64,000 bases of DNA from Drosophila pseudoobscura (lineage: Eukaryota; Arthropoda; Insecta; Diptera; Drosophilidae): the NCBI RefSeq assembly GCF_009870125.1, contig NC_046679.1, positions 9,114,001-9,178,000 on the forward strand, given 5' to 3'. Below are positions 1 through 11,100 of the stretch, in pieces (position 1 is the stretch's first letter; each line of letters starts with the position of its first letter). Under the pieces are notes generated by a model. It did not search any database, was not told the DNA's origin, and saw only the letters and a list, made by a program, of their open reading frames with translations. The position numbers and the translations under genes are program-made.

Positions 1-455
1 ATTCGTGCAGTAGATTGAATATAACGAAAATTAAAAAAAATATAATTATATAAGAGATAAGTTATAAGATACGATTCAATGTTCAAACATTTTTCAAATA
101 TTCCTGTATTCATTACAAAAAAAAAAAAAAAAATACATATTAGAAAAATAAAATACCACAAAGTAAAATATATAACTTAATTGTTTAGAGCAGCTAGCTA
201 ATTCAATTAATAGTTTGTGCCTAGTAATTGCTAATATTCATGATTAATTTGCATAGAGCTGAAGTATACATAACTCATTAGAAAGGTTTGACATATGCCT
301 TCGATCAGAAGTTTCAACATTTCGCTTACAAAACTAAAGTTTACTTTTGTGTGTCATGCACATTGTCATGCTGTTCGCGCAATGGGCGCGTGTTAATATC
401 CGATCTCTCAGCCAAAGGGCCAGTTGTGGCCGCCCTGTTGCTGATTGAACATATT
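1..455. other. 3' flank / 3' UTR of unk
   Basis: AT-rich sequence downstream of the unk stop codon, which is a minus-strand TAG at 458-456. The part next to the stop is presumably 3' UTR. A run of about 14 A lies near 117-131. I see no further gene here; the small ORFs that overlap it are antisense to the unk RING exon. Confidence 0.6.
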
Positions 456-3400
456 CTAGGTATGTGTTGTCATCACCGGCACCTGGCAGTAGGGGCACTC
501 GGTGACCGAGCCGGCGCAAGTATTGCAAATGGACAAGTGATTGCACGGCTCCAGGGTGACGGTGCGATTGTTCTCCTCGCACTTCATGCACTTCTTTGCA
601 TTCTCTAAATATAATACTTTGTCAACCTCCTCTAAATCGGTGCGCAGCTTTGACTGAAAGAAGATCGAAGATTATGTTAAATCATCTCACTGGGTGCGGG
701 GGGTATCAGAGTCAAGTATATCACCTGCAATTGCTTTAATTTCTGAATGGACAAGTCTCGCAGCTCAGCCGGCAAGTTGAGTTGCATCTGAACCAGATCG
801 TAGCGCTCCTTCCACTCCAATGCCTCCTGCTTGGCCTTGTCGCGGTGTAGTTCGGCAATCTTCAATTTGCAGACCACATCGTCATATCGATTGCTCAGCT
901 TGTGGATCTGGGCGTTCTTCGTAAGCAAATCGTTTGTCATGCTGCTGTTGTTCTGCGACTGAAGCGATTGCAAGCTGAAAGCGTTCTTGGCCGTATTCAA
1001 GGTATTCTCGAACAAGCTGTTTCCCACCGAGCTGCTATTGATGTCGTCACGTATGGTATTCAATTCGGATATTCTGACCGATGGACTAATGGACAGGCCG
1101 TCGCCGAAGCCAGGGGACATGATGCGCGATGGGAAGAAAAGGCTGTTGTCGTTCTGTGTGGCAGCCGAGAGCGAATTGCTTAGTTTGTTGGATCCGCCGT
1201 AGTTGAATGCATCCATGGCGAAGAGATTGGCGTGATTGGTTGGACTGTAGGTGAGCGAGCTGCTGGGAATGTTGACGGCAAAGCCACCCGAGTTGAAATC
1301 TGTCCAAAATTGAAGAAAAACAAACCCATTCGTTAGACATTAGCCAGGCACGTTCGGCTACTTGGATTGTTTCACTTACCATTAATTGAGTTACTTAGTG
1401 TCGTATTAGGAATGTTAATTGGCGCCGAGGAACGTGTTAATAAGCTAGTATTGGCCAGACTCGACGACAGTGAGTTCTCGCGTGGATCTTCCAGTGAGCA
1501 AGCTACTTGCAAAGAGTGAAGATAGATACATACATTTAAATTTGAGTTAAAGTTAGGCGGATTTGCGGCATTTGCTGCTTTAGCTCTCTGACATTTTGTC
1601 CACAACCAACATTTATAATAGGGAATATCTTGAATATATTGTACATATTTATGTCTTATAGGTTCACCCCAAAATACTCACAACGACTGTCCAGGGGTCG
1701 TGAGAAATTTAATAATTTGCTGGAATTTCTTGTATTTTCCAAAGCATCTACCAACATTTTATTGGTACTATTACCATGTTCAATGTTCAACAACTACGAA
1801 GAGAACGAAACAAAGAGAAAAATCGAGGAGAGCAATGAGAGAGAACGCCAAAGGTTTCTGTGTGGGATTGATTTGTTAAACAATTAGCTGATATGATCGT
1901 TAGCTGGATTAGCGCGGCTGTTGTAATGTTGTTGGTAATGTTGGGGTAGTATGGGAGGATTAGACGATTACATACACATAGATACACAGGATATGCATGA
2001 ATGGGTTTGGTTTTTTACTGGTTGGTTAACTGGTTACTGGTAATACGTACATTATCGCCCAAATGGTGCACATCCCGTGGCTGTAAGTCGGGCAAGGCGT
2101 TGGAAATGAGGTCACGAAGCGAAAGTTCATGTTCCCACGTCTTCTCATCGGCCATTACACAAACTTGTTTTGGGTGGAGTGGTGGGAGTTATGGAGAAGC
2201 GACACAGAGCAGCACAGCGGCAAAGCGAATATTGATTGATGCATTGATATTTTGAGGGGTTTTTGTTTTTTAGCAGTTTAAGAGTTTTTTTTGGATTCGC
2301 GATTCGGATGGTGCGAAGCAAGTAAAAGACAAACAGAACATTAATTCAAAGGTATAAAAATATCTGTATCCCTATGATGGGCCCTACAGAATCTGGTTGT
2401 GGAGAACAGCGCCGAAAGCTTTGGAAACTACAGAAAATGCCATTCGAGGATCGCAACTTACGTTCGACATGGGCAAAGGCGCAGAATACGCTGCGTGGAC
2501 AGTAGCCGGCCTGTTGTACATCGTTGCATTTGGTGGACTTGTATATCTCCGGATGGAACTGCTGTTCAGTGCGTGTGTGACAGTACTGGCAATTGTCGCC
2601 GGCCTCGCAATTTCCCGGCTCGCCCCATTCCTCGCCGTGCTTCACATTGGGGCAAGGTGTTGATCTGCAGAAATGGAAAGACGTTAGATAGGAGTATTGG
2701 TTGGTATTGGGTTGACTCACCTGTATTTGAACTTCCTGGGCGAACGACGCTTGTCCTTGCTGTTGTGATACTGTGGACAGGCATAGCCTTGTCGGCACAG
2801 GCGTGGCGGACGCTTGCATGGCTCCGTCTTGTAGTTGGCCAGCACATAGTTGGTGTCCTGCCACTTGGGATCTTCGTTCATCAAGTTGCGCTCCTTGTCC
2901 AGGGCATTCAGGGCATTGGTGCTGTCGAGGGTAATTTCCGCATTCTGCAAGGTCTCCAGCTCCTTGATGTCGTACACGGGTGGCCGCTGATCCTGCATTC
3001 CATGGGCAAAGGCGCAGTGCAGGCCATTCTTGACGCAGTACCCCCGGCTGTCCGTGTCATGGACACACATACATGTCTTGTAGTAACGCAAGTGGTAGCG
3101 TCGCTCGGTGTCGCCAGCGGTGCGGTGCAGGAAGGGGCATCTGTGGATACGAGAGGGGAATTTAGTGACGTGCGCTCGGGTCCGGGCTAAAAATAACCAC
3201 GCAGCTGTTTCCCCTCCTTTGCGTGGGTACAGGAGAAAGAAGCAGGAGAAAGCGCACACATATCAAGTCTGGGTCACAATGGCTGTTGTGCGCAGAAATT
3301 GTAATTGCGTATTATTCTTTGCCAAAGTGTGTTCATACAGGGTAAGGAGTTCCCAGGAAACGCACTCTTGATGGTAGCATACTATGGGAAACATATATGC

Positions 3401-4524
3401 ACTTCAAATATCGAGAGTTTAGCACCCCATTATGCATACACCTTGCGCCCAACGCTTGCTATCTCGCTCTCAAAGCTTCAACAAAAACTCGCCCTCACAA
3501 TAACTGTACATTTTCAAGCTGCCGGGGAAAATCAAAATAAAACGAAGAAAACACGCAAAAGCGAAACGCAATAACAACAATGACGCACACTTGTAGCAGT
3601 TGTGTTGTCCGTATGCATGTGTGTGAGTGCGTCTGTGTGAGTGTCGGAGCAACAACCACCGCACAAGATACATTAAACTTGAGGTAAGGCAGACCAGAGT
3701 CACGCTCTCTCGCGCACACATTTTTTCACACACATATTGAAACACGCCTCACCATCTACATAATATACCTTGCCAGCACCACCACCAAGTCCAGGCAGCA
3801 GCATCCGGCGGAGAGACACAGCCCACAGGCCGATTAGAACTTCCCCTTCGCTCGCACAATTGCTGAAATCACTTTCACTTTTGTGGGCGACAGTGGCCTC
3901 GTCGTAGGTTACGCCTACCCTACTCACTCACACACACATGCACGCTCGAGCAGATACACACACACGCATTCGAATTTCACTTTTTGCTAGACGCTACGTT
4001 CCCCCCACACACCCGCACCCAACTTTTTGTTTGTAAACACGAAGACAAGAGATACACACACACGAAAGAAGCACAAAGAGTAAACGAAAAAATACTACGT
4101 CGTTTCGCTGGCGTTGTCTCATCCCCAGATTCTGGTGCTGCTGGTTCCCAGAGGCGACGCAATTTGTAATGCCCAGGATACTTACTCGTCGCCTTCGGGA
4201 CAGATGCCTGTGGTCTCATCGTATTTGGTGCAATAATTATCCGCACTGTAGTTGAAGGTGCCGTCGCGTTTACGGACGGGTCGCCGACGCCGCTGATTTT
4301 GAAAATGCCAATTAAAACATATGAACGGACGATGCTGATTGCATTTGTGCTGCAGGAACGACTGGCACTGCTCCACGCGGAACTCCTTCAGGTAGCTGCA
4401 CAAGTAAAACAATTGCTTAGCTCAGTTTCCACACTTTAAGGATAATTGGGTGGTTTATTTACGTATAATGATTGGGTTTTTCTTGTTGTGAAGACAACAG
4501 TAGCTTGCTCGTATCGTTCGCCAT
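456..4524 (-). CDS. unk: Unkempt, CCCH zinc-finger and RING-type RNA-binding protein
   Basis: Eight coding exons join in frame: 4524-4463, 4395-4186, 3140-2721, 2664-2462, 2163-2047, 1505-1380, 1299-725 and 653-456 (1,911 nt, 636 aa). The start is MANDTSKLLL, then a run ending HYTYLKEFRVEQC that matches animal Unkempt. The exons 4395-2462 hold the tandem CCCH fingers, with C..C..C..H patterns such as CPFLHRTAGDTERRYHLRYY and CAFAHG. The middle is Ser/Asn-rich, followed by a coiled-coil-like stretch near codons 500-570. The last exon is a C-terminal RING (CMKCEENN...CNHLSICNTC...CPYCQVPV). In known family members the protein binds UAG-containing mRNAs, represses translation, and acts with Headcase downstream of mTOR in the timing of neuronal differentiation. 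All splice phases agree. The 1505 acceptor and 2047 donor are the least certain because they lack strong consensus. Confidence 0.93.
1506..2046 (-). other. unk intron
   Basis: A 541-nt intron between the 2163-2047 and 1505-1380 exons. It is AT-rich. The plus-strand ORF inside it has no recognisable protein features, and I see no nested gene. Confidence 0.6.
3141..4185 (-). other. unk intron with dinucleotide repeats
   Basis: A 1,045-nt intron splitting the first CCCH finger: the exon end GA joins A-TGC to give Glu-Cys. It holds several CA/TG-rich stretches (near 3610-3650, 3715-3735, 3930-3970 and 4040-4065). No nested gene is visible. Confidence 0.7.
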
Positions 4525-5230
4525 CTTTGAAGTGCAGTGCAGTTATCGCGGGATTATCGTTCAAATATACCGTCCGACCCTCAGAAATATACAAAAATAT
4601 ACCGCCTCATTTTAAAAATATACCGTAAATATACTGACGAATTCAAGTTATAGTTTACATATTCCTCGATTTCGATCTTCCGTCGAATATTACTAGCTAT
4701 ATAGAAAATTTAGCCATGCCCACATAATTTTATACGATTAGTGAATTTCTTTCCTTATTGACTGGTCTATTTTAAACACTTGCTTGTATTGCATTTTGCG
4801 TAAAAAGAAAAACAAAAGAGGATAGTCCTTCGAACAGTAATAGCTATATAAAACATTATGCCATACCCACATACTTTTAACGATTCATTAGTCAATTTTT
4901 CACTTAACTGGCTTATTCTAAATAATTGCTTTTATTGGATTTCTATATTAAGTTGAAAATGAAATTTCATAGATTCATGAAATTGACCAAATATACCAAA
5001 TATATATATATGTATATATGTGTGTTCACTTATCGACAAGATAAATATACCGAAAGGTACGTCACATATTCAAAATATACCACTAACAAAAGAACAAAGA
5101 CCACCTTAACCATCTTTATTTAAGCAGGATAGCAACTTCAGCTTCTTGTAGAACTTTCATATCCCTCCTCTTTACTTCACGATTTCACCTGAACTGCGAT
5201 CAAATTCTTCCAGATTCATTGTTTTCGTGG
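4525..5230. promoter_or_regulatory. unk upstream region with AAATATACC clusters
   Basis: Exact AAATATACC occurs at 4563, 4595, 4616, 4989, 5043 and 5073, with one-base variants at 4585 and 4627. On the unk sense strand this is GGTATATTT, which resembles the Drosophila core-promoter motif often called Ohler motif 6, found in broadly expressed genes. The first cluster lies 40-110 bp upstream of the unk ATG at 4524, a plausible position for the core promoter or 5' UTR. The role is inferred; no transcription start can be read from the sequence. Confidence 0.5.
4694..4943. repeat. Diverged direct duplication of about 105 bp
   Basis: 4694-4797 and 4841-4943 align by eye. Shared blocks include TAGCTATATA, GCCAT-CCCACATA, ACGATT, GTCTATTTTAAA against GCTTATTCTAAA, and TTGCTT-TATTG. 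They are clearly related but diverged. They lie between the two AAATATACC clusters, so a whole promoter-like block may have been duplicated, or this may be an old repeat family. Confidence 0.55.
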
Positions 5231-5237
5231 GTAGTAT
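5231..5237. repeat. Target-site duplication, left copy (GTAGTAT)
   Basis: GTAGTAT abuts the left terminus CACTAACC of the element at 5238. The identical heptamer follows the right terminus at 7551-7557. Confidence 0.85.
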
Positions 5238-5947
5238 CACTAACCATACAGTATATAGATGTGCCAGTTCATACAACGAAATTGTCACACACCGACTTGC
5301 GCTATCCGTACCCCAGAGTGACGTCATCATGAGAGATAGAGCGCAGAGAGAACATCTTTGCATGTGTTAGTACACACGCAATATGTTTCGACAAAAATAT
5401 GTGATTGTATGTTTTTTCAGATTTTTTGAACTCTCTCAGGTCTGGTTCTGTTTTGCCACCAGCATGTTTTAGTGTATGGGTGCACATGCATTCTCACGTA
5501 CTTTGCGTGTGTGTGTTTAGAATTGCTGGCCGCTAGAACTGAAATTTGAGTTTGGTTCTTGTTTCGGGTCTTTCGATGGACTGACCTACCGCCACAAAAT
5601 AAATGAAGAATGGGCAGGGGGTGGGGGTATGGTACACTAGGGCGCGGGAAACAAAATAAAAGCTGTTATTTGTTTGATTTATACCACAAAATATAAAATA
5701 TTACAATAATATAATTGCACATTTATTTCCTTATCTTAAGCAGGTTGATTATTTATTCTCGACTATATATAATAATATAATTGCACATTTATTTCCTTAT
5801 CTTAAGCAGGTTGATTATAAATTATACAAATTATGCAAAGTCGTCGGTTCTCGACTTTTTTGTTTATTATAACTAAAACAATGATGTATCTAAATATACA
5901 ATATAAGAAAATATATATATATACTTAAATAAATATGCATAAATATA
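5238..5947 (+). repeat. Left inverted arm of the foldback element
   Basis: Pairs with 6839-7550 in inverted orientation. By eye only a few substitutions separate the arms, for example CTTAAGATAAGG on one side against TTTAAAATAAGG on the other. Inside the arm a 47-bp unit is repeated directly at 5705-5751 and 5771-5817. Confidence 0.88.
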
Positions 5948-6838
5948 AATGGAATTGGTTTTACATATATTTCAAATCAATTGTCAATCGCGCGCTTTCC
6001 GACGGGAATCTGCAAAGTACAAATTTAGATGCGGGTCGCACCTTGAATACTCTCATGGACAATACCCATAAATTTTCTAATTCAATTATAAAATATCTTA
6101 TGTACATACATATGCACATAAATATTAAAGTTTATTACATTCGTATATTGCATGAGGGTTTTCAAAATTACTGTTGTCTTGATGCTTGGTGGCAAGCTTC
6201 TTAGAAAAGTGTTAGTACTCTTAAAGAGCACGTAAGTGTGTGTGAGTATGAATGCGTGGAATGATGGATAGACAAAAAGCGCGCGCGAAGCTTGTGAGAA
6301 AGACAACTGAGCATAGTCCAAAAATGTATAATTTTAACGTCAAAAATAGATAAATATGCAGACTGGTTTAAATTTTCCGATCCGTGCTTTGTACACCGAA
6401 ATCATCTGCTCAATCAGTTTGTATTGATTTTGATTAGAAAAAATTGTAAATGGTTAACAGATAGGATGATAGGGAATCAAAATGCAAAATCATACGAGAA
6501 GAAGCTCAAAATTTTGCGGCAGTAGGATTTTTTATTTCATTTTATAAAATATGTATGTATAAGTTTATTATATTTTGCTTATTTTTTATTTTCATTTATA
6601 TGTATGTACATATATCTAACAGATTTAATTTTAGGCGGGGAACATGGATGTGACTTAATTACTTAAAAGTCTTGAAATTAAGTCATATCAAGTCGACTCA
6701 AAGGTCAGATTAATTTTTGACCCCATTTAATATATAATGGCCTCCTCGTGGTGTTCCCTGGGTACCGATCTTCAATCGGGAGCCAATTTGAGCGGCGACT
6801 TTCTTAAGGCATATCCTCTATTTATAGAAAGAAATATA
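5948..6838. other. Spacer of the foldback element
   Basis: AT-rich sequence with no recognisable transposase. It contains a short palindromic pair, TGACTTAATT at about 6649-6658 and AATTAAGTCA at about 6675-6684, and a more GC-rich patch at 6745-6810. The two short opposite ORFs have no protein features I recognise. Confidence 0.6.
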
Positions 6839-7550
6839 TATATTTATGCATATTTATTTAAGTATATATATATATATTTTCTTATATTGTATATTTAGAT
6901 ACATCATTGTTTTAGTTATAATAAACAAAAAAGTCGAGAACCGACGACTTTGCATAATTTGTATAATTTATAATCAACCTGCTTAAGATAAGGAAATAAA
7001 TGTGCAATTATATTATTATATATAGTCGAGAATAAATAATCAACCTGTTTAAAATAAGGAAATAAATGTGTAATTATATTATTGTAATATTTTATATTTT
7101 GTGGTATAAATCAAACAAATAACAGCTTTTATTTTGTTTCCCGCGCCCTAGTGTACCATACCCCCACCCCCTGCCCATTCTTCATTTATTTTGTGGCGGT
7201 AGGTCAGTCCATCGAAAGACCCGAAACAAGAACCAAACTCAAATTTCAGTTCTAGCGGCCAGCAATTCTAAACACACACACGCAAAGTACGTGAGAATGC
7301 ATGTGCACCCATACACTAAAACATGCTGGTGGCAAAACAGAACCAGACCTGAGAGAGTTCAAAAAATCTGAAAAAACATACAATCACATATTTTTGTCGA
7401 AACATATTGCGTGTGTACTAACACATGCAAAGATGTTCTCTCTGCGCTCTATCTCTCATGATGACGTCACTCTGGGGTACGGATAGCGCAAGTCGGTGTG
7501 TGACAATTTCGTTGTATGAACTGGCACATCTATATACTGTATGGTTAGTG
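6839..7550 (-). repeat. Right inverted arm of the foldback element
   Basis: Reverse complement of 5238-5947. It keeps the internal 47-bp direct duplication (near 6970-7083), with most of the arm-to-arm differences in the outer copy. That is consistent with partial homogenisation between the arms. Confidence 0.88.
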
Positions 7551-7557
7551 GTAGTAT
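7551..7557. repeat. Target-site duplication, right copy (GTAGTAT)
   Basis: Identical to 5231-5237 and directly adjacent to the right terminus GGTTAGTG. Confidence 0.85.
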
Positions 7558-8179
7558 TTTAATATCCGCTTGATTAATCGTTAATCGGCAATGGGTTAAT
7601 CGTTCTCTATCCATGATCGGAAATCATATTCTTCGATTTTTATATGCGATTTTATAGTCGTTCCTTTAAAATAAGGTTTAAACAAAAATATGTAAAAGCA
7701 TAAATGAAACGTGAGCATGAAATGCTACGTTATTTGAACACTTGCTTCTGGGCAATCGGTGGTATGGACATTTGCTTACCCTATCTTCTTTCTTTAATAT
7801 TAATAACTGTTTTCCCAGCTTCTCTGAATCGTAATTATGTCTTCTTTTTTCCTGTTTTTTACTTGTCTTGCTGGGATACGATTCTGGTTGGTATAGGACT
7901 TTTCGCTCTCTCAAATCGTACTTTGTGTATCCTTTATTCCACTGGATTCCACTCATTAACTTTTAAACAATTCGACTTTGGCGCGCAGTTCTAGCGATTG
8001 GAAAACATAATTTTAATATCAATTAAAGGAAATAAGGTATAAAAATGTCCGTACTACCCGTTCTCTAGAAACATGTGTTCTTGTATTTCAACGTAAGAAA
8101 TTACGTATCGATCCATCCCACTACGTAACACTTTACACCCACCTTACGTTTCATTCCATACTCTCTTACGTTTTTGGGC
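7558..8179. other. Intergenic region upstream of the THADA-like gene, with a small orphan ORF
   Basis: Mostly AT-rich. A minus-strand ORF of 92 codons (7956-7678) encodes a Lys/Arg-rich peptide beginning MSGIQWNKGYTKYDLRERKV. I do not recognise it and it could be chance or a gene remnant. Near 8106 there is TATCGATC, one base from a DRE, about 75 bp upstream of the THADA-like start; it may belong to its promoter. Confidence 0.4.
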
Positions 8180-11100
8180 ATGGCGTCCGCCGGGAAAACA
8201 CCGCAAATTAGCCACAGCGACTGTCTGTCCTACTTAAAGGTGGGTCAGGATGTCTCTACCGTGCGGATCTAATGGTTTATAACACTCCACAGACTCTCGG
8301 CGATGTCCAGCCCGAGGAGGCGGCCCGCCAGTTGGCCCAGAAAATCGGTGCGGAGGAGGAGGCTGCGCAGGGCGACACGTGCGGGGCAAACCAGGCCGCC
8401 CTGAACATCAACTTTCGTGTGTACTACCACATTGTGGACAAATACGCCCTCAAGGATGAGCACTTTGCCGACTTGCCGAAGCGGCTGACCTGCGAGGAGC
8501 CAATCGCATTCCTGATGCTGCAGTCCGTGCTGCTCACCGACCACTGGAAGCGGCTGGATGCGGATCTGCTGGAAGAGAAGTGCATTGCAGCCATACTGGC
8601 AGCCCTGGCGCAGAACAGCTTGAGTCTGATACCCGTGCTAAAGGCCACCAATCTCCTGGTGAAGAAGTACCCGCAGCTGCAGCTCCTGCCGCTGCAACTG
8701 GAGCACTTTTATCACTGCCTGCAGCGTCAGAGCCAGACGGGATCGCGCGAGGAGGCCCTGACGCTGTTCAATCACTGCTGCAAGCAGCAGAAGCGAGCCT
8801 TCGGCTACTTCCGCCTGATTATGCAGTTCTGGCCGTGGACGAACCGCAACAAATACTATCTTCTGAGTGGCATACTAAACTGGCACTCACTGCCAGATCT
8901 ACTGGCTGCGAGCAACCAAAGCGAGTCGGAGTTCTTCAGCGGCCTGCGGCTCAGCCTGAGCTACAAGGGTCTGCGGGCAGCCAGTCAGTATCCGGTCAAG
9001 AGCCTGAGCAATCAGCGATCCCCCGCCTTACTGGCCGGCAGTGTGGAGCTGCTGGTTAATGGGAGCGTGGCCGAAATACAGAATTTTCACTCCCAATGGT
9101 TCCTGCGCATCCAGCAACGCAATGAGCTCTTCGAGCTCCTGCAATCAAATCCGCGGATTGTGGAATTTCTGGCCTGTTCCGAGGATGTGAGCTCGCCCAA
9201 CGACCAACTGCGGCTGATACTCATCTTCAGCATGTTCGCGAAGGAGATTTACGCCACCTCCAAGCTGCATTTCTTCAAGATCAGCACGGAACTGTTGACC
9301 AACTGCAGCCACTTCGAGACGGAAGCCCAGCTGCTGATATTTCGGTTTCTGGTCGAAAATCTACCCAACTTTGCGGTCGAGGATTGCCTGGAGTTCTTCC
9401 ACAGCTTTATCGAACGCCATCGTAGTGTGGAGAGCTCTGAGTTCCGCAACACGATGCTGGGCAAGATGCCCACAATCATTAACCACACTGCCAAGCACTT
9501 TCACAAGGTGCTCAAGGTGGCCAACGGCGTGAGAGTGGATGGTCTCGCACAGAACATAAAGCGCTTCTTTTCGCAACTGCAGGAGCTGATCGACCGGGAC
9601 ATCCACTGCGAGGTCTATCAGCCGAAAATCTTTGCCCTCAAGCTGCTGGAAATCCTCAACAGATCGTTGTACGCCGACCATGTCGCAAAGAACGCCAAAA
9701 TGTGCAGCACACAGCAGAACCAGCAAATGGGCGCATTCCTGCTCGATCGAGGAGTATTCCGGCCTCAATTGGTGGCCCAGCAGCTGTTTGAAACTCTAAA
9801 CAATCCCCAAGGCTTTGACGATGCCCTGGAGCTGACTGTCTCGCTGATCCTTCAACTGGGTCACGTGAACACGGAGCAGTGTGTGCAGCGTTGCCTGGCC
9901 CTTTGCTCCAGCTCCGATGTGGATGAATGTGCCCTCGTCTCGCTTTATGCCCAGCTGGCTGTCAAAAGCCAGCAGGAAACAGGAACCGGCTTGTACAGGG
10001 AATGTGTTAAGCGGTTGCCAGAGAAGCTGGAGACCTTCCTAAAGGATCCCCTGCTCACTGCCAAAGAGGGAGGCAATCTCTTTGGTTATCTCTGTGTGCT
10101 GGATGAGGTGGTCAAAGCAGGAGGAAGATCAGCCAAGGAGTCGCAAGAAATCAAAGATCTGTTGCCGCTGCTAGAACGCATTTTGAATGGCATCTTGAAG
10201 TTTCTGAATCTTTCCAACGCCAGAAGAAGACAAGCGGATGCGGAGGAGGAGGCTGACATGGCACCCAGTTTCCAGGACATGGACGAGAGTCTTCAGCTGC
10301 TGGTCAACGAGAGTGCATTTGATGCCAAAGATGATGCCGAGGCCTGCGGGAAGTACTTGCTGATGAGCTTCTGGCTGACTTTGAAAGGCTGCTGCGATTT
10401 GGCCGCCAGCATGGGCTGCTCCCTGCTCCAAACGGATGCAGCGGCTCAGGCCGATTGGGATGCTCTGCGCCGTTGCCTGGACATCAATGTGGCCGTGCTG
10501 ACGCGCTGCCGCCACAAGGGCGCCATTGAGTCCGGTGGCCTGAGCATTGGCAGACTCACCCGTGGCATAACCAGAACACTGAAGAGCGAGGATAAAGGAT
10601 TCCAGCTGCTGCACGAGTGCCTCGAACGGGAGCTGCTCGCCGAGAGCCGGCAGGTGAGCACCACACGGCGTGGCGCTGGTTTTGCCATCATGTTCCTGCA
10701 CGTCCTGAAGAACGACAATCCGCGGCATCGTTTGATCTTACACCGAGCCGTTCAGCAGATACTTCAGAGGCTTACGGAAAGTCGTCCGAATGTCACAGAC
10801 GGTAATCACGATCGCTGGGAGGCCCTGGTCCTACACTATCTGTGCGTCCTGGTGCGGGACACGGAGCTGAGGCCGGCCATGAGCAAATACTACAACGAGA
10901 TTATGATGGTGGCCATGGAGCACATCGACAACGCCGAATGGACCATCTCCAATGCGGCCCTGCAGCTGTTTGGAGCGAGTCTGGGCAAACTGGTGGGCCA
11001 GCGACAGGCCACCGAGTTCGAAACGCGGCCCGTCTGGGAGCCCAGCGAGCTGAACTACGACGAGCTGGTCTGCCTGCTGCCCAGAGCCTGCGAGCATATG

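Larger units (their letters stand above)
5238..7550. mobile_element. Galileo-like foldback DNA transposon, non-autonomous
   Basis: A 2.3-kb element begins CACTAACCATACAGTATATA and ends with the reverse complement. The arms are 5238-5947 and 6839-7550, near-identical inverted repeats of about 710 bp around a spacer of about 890 bp (5948-6838). It is flanked by the 7-bp duplication GTAGTAT. A 7-bp target duplication of GTA-form, CACT termini and very long arms are traits of Galileo, a P-superfamily foldback-like element of Drosophila known for causing inversions. I see no transposase ORF in the spacer, so it depends on an element elsewhere for movement. The identical 61-aa ORFs in the arms are by-products of the repeat. 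Family assignment is from memory of the termini; another foldback family is possible. Confidence 0.85.

Noticed and set aside
5302..5487. Identical 61-aa ORFs at 5302-5487 (-) and 7301-7486 (+) as a duplicated gene
   Set aside because: They are mirror copies inside the inverted arms of the foldback element, so their identity reflects the repeat and not a conserved protein.
8272..8292. ATG at 8272 as the start of the THADA-like protein
   Set aside because: It lies inside a 53-nt intron with good donor, branch point and acceptor, and an upstream 20-codon exon joins in phase.
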